Source of the DNA: JAEZPW01 sp035629075
Lineage (GTDB): Bacteria > Acidobacteriota > Terriglobia > Terriglobales > Acidobacteriaceae
Length of the DNA stretch: 64,000 nucleotides
NCBI GenBank assembly: GCA_035629075.1
Contig: DASPIK010000109.1
Coordinates: 1-64,000, forward strand
Direction of reading: 5' to 3'
Every line of letters starts with the position of its first letter. The first letter of the stretch is position 1. Under the pieces are notes generated by a model. That model saw nothing but the letters and a program-made list of their open reading frames with translations. It did no database searches and had not been told where the DNA came from. Shown piece after piece: positions 57,707 to 64,000 of the stretch. Made by a program: the position numbers and the translations under genes.

Positions 57707-60504
57707 TTGCTTACCCTCTGTTGAACTCGAATGATGTCGATCTTCGTCGGCCAACTACTCATTTCGACTTCCGCCTTCCACGGATAGTCCCAACTGTTCG
57801 TCTTGACTAACGACAGCTTGCGGCCGTTCTGCATGACCTCGTACTGCGACCCGTCAGGGATGGAGAGCCAAAGGCCAGTGGAATGCTTGTCCTGAGTGCG
57901 ATTCTCGAGCGTGAACGATAAGTTTCCGAGCTTCTGATCCGTGACAATCGCCTGCCCAGCGGCGAAACCATCGCGGTCCAGTTCAAGCTTCAGTGTCCGC
58001 GTTTGGGTGGCACCATGCTCGTCCGGAACCACCGCGGCAAAGCGCTGACGCAGGCCGTCCTTGGGAACGATCGCGAATTTGCCGCCTTCTTGTGAAAGTT
58101 CGCCGCCATACACGGTCCAGTCGAACAGTGGATCACGCGTGAGGATCGTAGAAGCCATGCGTAGCGCGCCACCGAAACCTAGATCGATTTCGCCGTCGTA
58201 TCGCCACGCTCCGCGTGGAACCGTGTCGCCCATCCAAGCATAGCCCCATTTATCGGACATGTATTGCCAGCCCGCGGCGCCGTCGTTTTCCTTCCCGGGA
58301 TACCAATAGCCGTAATTCGTATCCGGCCGACCCGTATTCATGAGAGCCCACGAACTCAGGTACGACGCATACCCCAGTTGTAGCCAGTCATGCGGCTGCG
58401 AGGCAAAGTTGAGGGCGTAGTCCAAAATCCCCCATCCCCCCATCGCGGCCATGTAACTCATTCCAGGATCGGAGCCCAACTGGTGGTACGACGGTTCGAG
58501 CCACCCGCGCACCGTCAGTCCCGCTGCCAGTTGCCGCTCCATGAAGTCACGCGAATCCTGCCGCTTCACAGAACGATGCGAGTGCCACTTTTTGTACTTG
58601 ATATCCCACCAGAGGTTCTGGTCGGGCATCATGTCGTTTGTGGCCCCATATTTCGCCAGCGCATACGTCGATTCGAACGCGGTGCGATCGAAGGCGTATT
58701 CCGAGCGGAACGGATACTGATCGTCGTAGACGAAATACTTGACCTTTTTTTCCCACTCTGCCCGCAACCACGTCGCCCGCTCCGGGAAGCCCTCGCGATC
58801 AAGTTCGTCGGCGAGTTTGAGCACGATGAGTTCGTTATAGAGACCCCACTTATAGGTCTCGTAATAATCGGGCATGATCTCGTACGGATATGTGAAGAAC
58901 GCGCGTGCCGTGTTGTAGGCCCGGTCAAGATATCCAGCAGCATCGAGATACTTCGACATGTGCGGATACTTCTTCGCTATCTCGTACATGTGGAAGTACA
59001 GCATCACGATGTGCGGATAGTCGTAAGACCGCCAGACGTGCATCTTGTCCAGGTTCGTGTTCGAAACCTTGGCCCGGCGCTGCGGATCGCGGTTCGTGTA
59101 CCAGTCGGGAGTCCCATACACACCGTATGGATACGGTACTTCTTCGCCGGTGCGCTGCAGCTTTCCCCAGACGAAGTGCTGCAGGTAGTACTCGAGTCCT
59201 TCAATCTCCTTCTGATCCGGGAAGCTGACGTTCTTCGCGGCGACGTACGGAGCTTTGCTCAAGCCGGGATCATCGCAGGTCAGAACGTAAACCATGCGAC
59301 CCTTGAAGATGTCCACATCGTCAAACGTGCGGACAGTCTTTGCCCTCATGTCATACGGAGCGAAGACCCCGTCCCACCACTTCGACGTATCTCGTATCTG
59401 CTGACGATTGATGATGAACGCACTCCGCTTCTTGATCAGCGTCTCGAGCGGTTCAGTAACGAAGTATTCGAGGTAGGTAGTCCTGCCGCCGTCATGGCGA
59501 ATCGTCAACTTGTTCTCGCCGAGCTTCTGGAACTGCACCTCGTAGAGACGATATCCCGGCTGAGAGGCACCGAGATCCTTGATCTTCGTCTTGTCCGGAA
59601 ATTCGGGCTCAACCACTTCGATCCGCGCTTTTGTATGCAGAGCAAATCGCGCCGTCAGGTCCTCAGGGATCGTCATGCCGGGCACAGCACGAACATCGAA
59701 CAGACCTTCTCTATAAAGGATCGCCCGCAACTCGTCGTACGACTTGGCCCATTGAAAGCGAAAGCCGTAATGCAGGCTGCCGGTTTTGGTGCCTTTCGGA
59801 CCAAGTTTTACCACTGTATGCGGTTGCCGCCAGGTTCCACGAATCTCAGCAGTACCAGTCGCGCCGGAATGCACGTAATCGACTGTCCCCTCGCGGCCAG
59901 CACGTGCGAAGTACTCGAGCTTGGTGCCGGGTCTGACAGTCACAACCAGAAACGGCGGCACGCCTGATGGGCGAACGAAATAAAGAAACGAGCCGTTCCC
60001 CGATATGAACTGATGACGAACGAAGCTGCGCTCAAAGATCTGCTTCGGCTCTTCGCCATAAGGAGGGATCTCGGGGATATTGATCCCGAGATCGCCCACC
60101 GTGACGGGAGAGCTACCACTTGCATCGATATCGATTGTCCAGTCGAGGATCTCACCCTCAGCCTTGAACGTCTGCACCACTTTGACCGGACTCGCAGGAG
60201 AAGAAAGCGTGTACATCACGCTGCCGCGCTCAGGCGAGGCTTGCATCGTGAAGCCTGCTTGCTTCAGTTCCTCCCACGCACCGCTTGAGGTCTGATAACG
60301 AATTGTCAAGCCCAGTGGGCGATCTTGCCTGGTTACCTGAGCGCCATGGGGATCATTCGGATTTGCGATTGCGGCAACACCACCATCGCTGTAAACAAAT
60401 CGAAAACTGCCTTTCTGAATCGTGCCCGACTCGGCATACGCAAACCGATTCCAGAGGACGAAAAGACACACCAGAGCAAGCGCTACGAGCGCTCTCCGTT
60501 TCAT
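57703..60504 (-). CDS. DUF5695-like secreted protein, first copy
   Basis: 933 residues. Signal peptide RALVALALVCLFVLWNRFAYA. Same plan as the next gene: beta-rich N-terminal part (GSFRFVYSDGGVAAIANPNDPHGAQ in pieces), toroid middle (DKMHVWRSYDYPHIVMLYFHMYEIAKKYP, AYNTARAFFTYPYEIMPDYYETYKWG), then GWGILDYALNFASQPHDWLQLGYASYLSSWALMN and GDTVPRGAWRYDGEIDLGFGGALRM, and a beta tail. Conserved acidic and aromatic residues are plentiful, but no catalytic pair is proven. Between araB and its paralogue on one strand. Confidence 0.8.
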   Translation of the reverse strand: MKRRALVALALVCLFVLWNRFAYAESGTIQKGSFRFVYSDGGVAAIANPNDPHGAQVTRQDRPLGLTIRYQTSSGAWEELKQAGFTMQASPERGSVMYTLSSPASPVKVVQTFKAEGEILDWTIDIDASGSSPVTVGDLGINIPEIPPYGEEPKQIFERSFVRHQFISGNGSFLYFVRPSGVPPFLVVTVRPGTKLEYFARAGREGTVDYVHSGATGTAEIRGTWRQPHTVVKLGPKGTKTGSLHYGFRFQWAKSYDELRAILYREGLFDVRAVPGMTIPEDLTARFALHTKARIEVVEPEFPDKTKIKDLGASQPGYRLYEVQFQKLGENKLTIRHDGGRTTYLEYFVTEPLETLIKKRSAFIINRQQIRDTSKWWDGVFAPYDMRAKTVRTFDDVDIFKGRMVYVLTCDDPGLSKAPYVAAKNVSFPDQKEIEGLEYYLQHFVWGKLQRTGEEVPYPYGVYGTPDWYTNRDPQRRAKVSNTNLDKMHVWRSYDYPHIVMLYFHMYEIAKKYPHMSKYLDAAGYLDRAYNTARAFFTYPYEIMPDYYETYKWGLYNELIVLKLADELDREGFPERATWLRAEWEKKVKYFVYDDQYPFRSEYAFDRTAFESTYALAKYGATNDMMPDQNLWWDIKYKKWHSHRSVKRQDSRDFMERQLAAGLTVRGWLEPSYHQLGSDPGMSYMAAMGGWGILDYALNFASQPHDWLQLGYASYLSSWALMNTGRPDTNYGYWYPGKENDGAAGWQYMSDKWGYAWMGDTVPRGAWRYDGEIDLGFGGALRMASTILTRDPLFDWTVYGGELSQEGGKFAIVPKDGLRQRFAAVVPDEHGATQTRTLKLELDRDGFAAGQAIVTDQKLGNLSFTLENRTQDKHSTGLWLSIPDGSQYEVMQNGRKLSLVKTNSWDYPWKAEVEMSSWPTKIDIIRVQQRVSK

Positions 60505-60568
60505 GATCTCGATCGCCTTTCACCCGCAGTTCGGGTACACGAACGGGCCGAGTCGGCCGCGAAGCGAT

Positions 60569-62170
60569 TTACGCTCCCGCGGCCGACGCCTTCGCTTGTT
60601 CTTCGAGAATTTCGGCTTGTATACGAATCAGTGCAGGCAATACGTCGCCGAACACCGAATCGGCTGGTTTGCCCAAGTCGAAGTACAGCCTGCGATACAG
60701 AGGATAGAGTTCGTTGTAGACCTTCTGCGCCGCCGGTTCGGGAGTATAGACGACATGCGACGGGCAGATCTTGTCCTGAGCCTCTTCGACCGTCTGGAAC
60801 GTCCCAGCAGCAAGGAACGCAAACAACGCCGAGCCTAAACTTGTAACGCTGCTGCTCGGGACCAGTACTGGACGCCCAAGCACGTTCGCGTAAACCTGGT
60901 TCAGTACCGTGTTGTTCTGCGGGATGCCGCCACCGTTTATGACGCGCTTGATGTTCGCTCCGTATTCGGCCATGCGATCAAGAATCACTCGAGTGTGGAA
61001 CGCTGTGCCTTCGATCGCCGCGAACAGTTCATCCTGTGCGGTGTGCTGCAAATTCCAGCCCAGCGTTACGCCGCGCAGATTCGGGTTAACCAGCACCGTG
61101 CGGTCACCGTTGTCCCAGCTCATGCGAAGGAGCCCTGTCTGACCCGCGCGATATTTCTCAAGCCCTTTGCTGAGTTCCGAGATTGACTTGCCCGCGCGCT
61201 GCGCGATTGCGCTGAAGATGTCGCCAGTCGCAGAGAGTCCCGCCTCAATACCTGTGAACGCCGGGTGAACACTTCCCTTCACCACTCCGCAAACGCCAGG
61301 AACCAGGTTCGCCTCGCGAATGATGCCGATGATGCAGGTCGAAGTGCCGACGACGTTAACCATGTCGTCGATACGACACCCCGCTCCAATCGCGTCCCAG
61401 TGTGCGTCAAAAGCACCCACAGGCACGGGAATGCCAGCGCTTAGGCCCAACTTCTCCGCCCAGTACGGGCACAGCTTGCCGGCGAGGTGATCCGACGTTG
61501 CATACACGCCGTCCATCTTGGCGCGAACGCCTTTAAGCAGAGGGTCCACCTTAACCAGGAAATCCTCGGGCGGAAGTCCACCTAGCTCGGGATTCCAGAG
61601 CCATTTGTGCCCCATGGCGCAGACGCTGCGTATCACTTTCGCAGGATCGGTGATGCCGCACAATGTGGCGGCCACCATGTCGCAGTGCTCGAATGCGCTC
61701 GCAAACTTCTCTCTCTTTTCAGGGTTGTGGCGCAGCCAATGGAGCAGTTTCGAAAAGCCCCATTCGGAGGAGTAGACGCCACCACACCACTTGATCGCTT
61801 CCAATCCTTCGCGGTGTGCTAGTTCCGTGATCTCGGCAGCTTCACCCTTAGCACGATGGTCACACCACAGATAGTAGTCGTTCAGAGGCTGCATGCTGCA
61901 ATCAACCGGGATCACGCTCGACCCGGTCGTGTCCAGAGCAATTGCCTCAACCTTATCGCCAGATACCCCGGCGCGCTCCAACGCGCTGCGGGTCGCGCTG
62001 GCGAGCGCGCGCATATGATCTTCGTGCGACTGAGTCGCGTGCTCCGGATCTTCGCGCTTGCGATGCAGCGGATATTCACATACGGCAGACTGCAAGACAC
62101 CCTTCTCGCTGTCCACAAGCGTCACCCGGACGCTTAAAGTTCCAAAATCTACGCCAGCAACAATCGCCAT
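60569..62170 (-). CDS. araB: ribulokinase
   Basis: Phosphorylates L-ribulose to L-ribulose 5-phosphate. About 533 residues, FGGY kinase fold. Seen: N-terminal AGVDFGTLSVRVTLVDSEKG phosphate loop, ALDTTGSSVIPVD, YLWCDHRAKGEAAEI, catalytic Asp in VPVGAFDAHWDAIGAG, VGTSTCIIGI, and the C-terminal RVINGGGIPQNN and SSSVTSLGSALFAFLAAGTF ATP-side motifs. Start taken at ATG 62170; a GTG at 62182 is possible. Complements AraA elsewhere in the window. Confidence 0.95.
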   Translation of the reverse strand: MAIVAGVDFGTLSVRVTLVDSEKGVLQSAVCEYPLHRKREDPEHATQSHEDHMRALASATRSALERAGVSGDKVEAIALDTTGSSVIPVDCSMQPLNDYYLWCDHRAKGEAAEITELAHREGLEAIKWCGGVYSSEWGFSKLLHWLRHNPEKREKFASAFEHCDMVAATLCGITDPAKVIRSVCAMGHKWLWNPELGGLPPEDFLVKVDPLLKGVRAKMDGVYATSDHLAGKLCPYWAEKLGLSAGIPVPVGAFDAHWDAIGAGCRIDDMVNVVGTSTCIIGIIREANLVPGVCGVVKGSVHPAFTGIEAGLSATGDIFSAIAQRAGKSISELSKGLEKYRAGQTGLLRMSWDNGDRTVLVNPNLRGVTLGWNLQHTAQDELFAAIEGTAFHTRVILDRMAEYGANIKRVINGGGIPQNNTVLNQVYANVLGRPVLVPSSSVTSLGSALFAFLAAGTFQTVEEAQDKICPSHVVYTPEPAAQKVYNELYPLYRRLYFDLGKPADSVFGDVLPALIRIQAEILEEQAKASAAGA

Positions 62171-62219
62171 CTGATCACCCACTCTCCCAACTTAGTCTGG
62201 TCCGCCATTCTTGTGGGAA

Positions 62220-62251
62220 GGTTCTCCGTGCTTGGGGGAACACGGAGAACC
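62220..62251. terminator. perfect 11-bp hairpin upstream of araB
   Basis: GGTTCTCCGTG (62220-62230), loop CTTGGGGGAA, CACGGAGAACC (62241-62251). No T-run on either side; it may be a transcript-processing or attenuating stem between the small membrane protein and araB. Confidence 0.65.
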
Positions 62252-62331
62252 CTTGCGACCCTTGCCAGGTTCTGCAAAGTCGCCATTTTGCCTACTTACT
62301 GGGGAAGAGGAACTTCTATTCCCCGAACCTG

Positions 62332-62601
62332 CTACTTCGCATGGGTCTCTTCGTATTCCACTTCCGTTGCTTTCACTTCTTCCTGGTCACGGTTAGGAGC
62401 GAACTTGTAGCAGTAGATCGCTCCAACGACCAGCAGTATCAAACCCCACCACAAACTGGCGTGCAGGTGATAGAGAACCACCGGATTCGCAGGCGGGCGG
62501 ACAAACTCGTACAGTCCCGCCCCCGCGATGAGGATGCCGTTTACCAGCAGCGACACTCCGATGAAGAACCAGATCGATATCTCGCGTTGCGATGTAGTCA
62601 T
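62332..62601 (-). CDS. small two-helix membrane protein
   Basis: 89 residues from the ATG at 62601 (upstream in-frame start at 62637 overlaps the symporter). Two membrane segments: IWFFIGVSLLVNGILIAGAGLYEF and LHASLWWGLILLVVGAIYCYKF, then an acidic tail (QEEVKATEVEYEETHAK). Placed seven bases after the symporter, it could be an accessory subunit; small proteins of this kind are found beside SSS symporters in related bacteria. Confidence 0.75.
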   Translation of the reverse strand: MTTSQREISIWFFIGVSLLVNGILIAGAGLYEFVRPPANPVVLYHLHASLWWGLILLVVGAIYCYKFAPNRDQEEVKATEVEYEETHAK

Positions 62602-62608
62602 GATCCGC

Positions 62609-64000
62609 CTACCAGAAGTAAATGTTGAGCGCCGCAAAAACCACGCTCACGGCTACCGCCCAGAACATCGGGCGTTCGTACATCGGCACGCGCTCCTCTG
62701 ACGGAATGTCAGTTGCGCCATACACGAGGCCGACCAATTCGCTTTCGGGCTTAGGCTTCGTCACCATACTCACCACCACGGTAACGATCATGCAGACAAC
62801 CCACGACCACAGCGCGCGATACATGTTCTCAGCCATGTCGCGAGCATTCGTGGAGAGAGCTACATAGCGCAGCGCCGCCGGGTCCATCTTCACCCAGGCC
62901 CACATGCCAATCGAGGACACCGTTCCAGCCAGCAGACCCCAGAACCCGCCTGCAGGCGTGCAGCGCTTCCACAACATGCCCAGGATGACCGTTCCGAACA
63001 GTGGCGCGATAAAGAAGCTGAAGAGCGCCTGTACGTAATCCATGATCGAAAGGAACTGCATGACCAGATACGCCGTGCCGATCGAAATCAGTACGCCGAG
63101 AATCGTGCACCAGCGACCCATTCTTACTTTCTGTTCATCGCTGGCATTCTTGTTGATCAAGGCGCCGTAGATGTCGTAGGTCCAGACCGTCGAAAACGCC
63201 GTGACGTTGCCGGCCATGCCCGACATGAAGCCCGCAATCAATGCCGTGATGCCAAGACCGAGAAGGCCCGGCCCGCAGTAGCGTGCCAGCATCAGAGGCA
63301 ACACTTCGTTGTAGCTGTGACCGCCAGTGGCGACCGCGACACTTTCGCCCGTCAGTTTCATCGGCAGAACCGCCAGACCAAGCAGTCCGGGCAGGATCAC
63401 GATGAACGGAACCATCATCTTGAAGGCCGCGCCGATAATCGGAGCCATCTTGGCGGAGCGCAGGTCTTTCGCGCTGAGGACGCGCTGAACTACGAGGAAG
63501 TCAGTCGTCCAGTAACCGAACGAGATGATCGCACCCAAACCCAGCACGATGCCAGTCCAGTGGATACCCATCGGATTGTTGTTGAACGAACCAAGCGTGC
63601 CCCACAGGTGGGTGTACTCCGCCGAGGCGTTGGTCGCGATCTGCGCCTTAAGGTTCGACCAGCCACCCGCTTCGATCAACCCGAGTATCGGGATCAGCAT
63701 GGCGCCAGCCCAGATCAGAATGAACTGCAATACTTCATTGAAGATCGCGGACCGCAATCCGCCGAGGGCCACATATGCAGCCACCGTAATCGATGACACC
63801 CAGATGCTGAAGTGAATGTCCCAGCCGAGAACAACCTTCATGACCAGCGCCATCGAGTACATGTTGATGCCGCTCATCAGCACCGTCATGAACGCGAACG
63901 AGATCGAGGACAGCGCGCGACTCGGTTCGCCGAAACGCAACTTCAGGTAGCCAGGTACCGAGTGCGTCTTTGAAATGTAGTAGAACGGCATCATGACAAT
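62609..64000 (-). CDS. SSS-family sodium:solute symporter, 5' end outside
   Basis: Sodium-coupled sugar importer family (SGLT-like). The visible 463 codons run off the right edge: the methionine at 63994 is internal because SYMPORT-family proteins have one to two more helices before YYISKTHSVPGYLKLRFGEPSR. Seen: YYISKTHSVPGYLKLRFG, the GLRSAIFNEVLQ motif, SFGYWTTDFLVVQRVLSAKD, and ALIAGFMSGMAGNVTAFSTVWTYDIY with the sodium-site Ser/Thr. About ten membrane segments. Probably imports arabinose or galactose freed by the secreted enzymes. Confidence 0.93.
   Translation of the reverse strand: MVMMPFYYISKTHSVPGYLKLRFGEPSRALSSISFAFMTVLMSGINMYSMALVMKVVLGWDIHFSIWVSSITVAAYVALGGLRSAIFNEVLQFILIWAGAMLIPILGLIEAGGWSNLKAQIATNASAEYTHLWGTLGSFNNNPMGIHWTGIVLGLGAIISFGYWTTDFLVVQRVLSAKDLRSAKMAPIIGAAFKMMVPFIVILPGLLGLAVLPMKLTGESVAVATGGHSYNEVLPLMLARYCGPGLLGLGITALIAGFMSGMAGNVTAFSTVWTYDIYGALINKNASDEQKVRMGRWCTILGVLISIGTAYLVMQFLSIMDYVQALFSFFIAPLFGTVILGMLWKRCTPAGGFWGLLAGTVSSIGMWAWVKMDPAALRYVALSTNARDMAENMYRALWSWVVCMIVTVVVSMVTKPKPESELVGLVYGATDIPSEERVPMYERPMFWAVAVSVVFAALNIYFW

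Noticed and set aside
62183..62331. Promoter or riboswitch before araB
   Set aside because: Only a simple perfect hairpin is present; no riboswitch core recognised.

Overview
The window looks like a chromosomal segment of an acidobacterium (class Terriglobia, Koribacter/Terriglobus-like). This rests on the gene families present (DUF5695 and GH127 enzymes, small C2HC proteins, FloA-NfeD pair, Mau/Nap-type ferredoxins with DUF362 proteins), on moderately high GC with many genes close-packed, and on the style of intergenic repeats. It is a judgement from memory, not a database result. No phage, insertion sequence, CRISPR array or rRNA operon was seen. One tRNA gene (Leu, anticodon CAG) is present.

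Layout. 1-9.9 kb: housekeeping and orphan genes (uvrA 3' part, CPBP protease, pyrE, VOC protein, GlsB/YeaQ protein, mtnA, DinB protein, a shortened pyruvate-kinase-like protein, a dienelactone-hydrolase-like protein). 10-18.6 kb, minus strand: the two subunits of a 3-oxoacid CoA-transferase, then an aromatic amino acid block that reads trpC-trpF-trpB-trpA-chorismate mutase-DAHP synthase-tyrA in transcription order. 18.8-21.5 kb: a receiver/zinc-ribbon protein, a Crp/Fnr regulator, and a divergent PadR / NifX-like pair.

21.5-30.1 kb and 47.4-64 kb form two halves of a plant-polysaccharide (arabinose/galactose) utilisation region: GH27, transketolase, aldose epimerase, GH43 and araA on one side; GH97, a LacI regulator, GH127, two tandem DUF5695 proteins, araB, a small membrane protein and an SSS symporter on the other. 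LacI-type operator candidates with an AAACGTTT core lie before araA (two, 74 bp apart), before the GH43 gene and before the GH127 gene, so the LacI protein may control both halves. AraD is not in the window.

30.5-47.2 kb is accessory: a four-gene redox cluster (a NapH-NapG/MauN-MauM fusion, a lipoprotein and two Tat-exported DUF362 proteins), a long-form NfeD with flotillin FloA, an ion channel with a non-canonical filter, the tRNA, a kinase-less DHp-like protein, a CgeB-like glycosyltransferase with a nucleotidyltransferase, OsmC, and a small secreted protein made of three copies of a 24-residue Cys/Pro peptide followed by an orphan membrane protein. That last pair and the redox cluster are the best candidates for undescribed systems.

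A genome-style feature seen throughout is a set of locus-specific short-period repeats (7-21 bp) lying directly after stop codons, often grown from one arm of a terminator-like hairpin.
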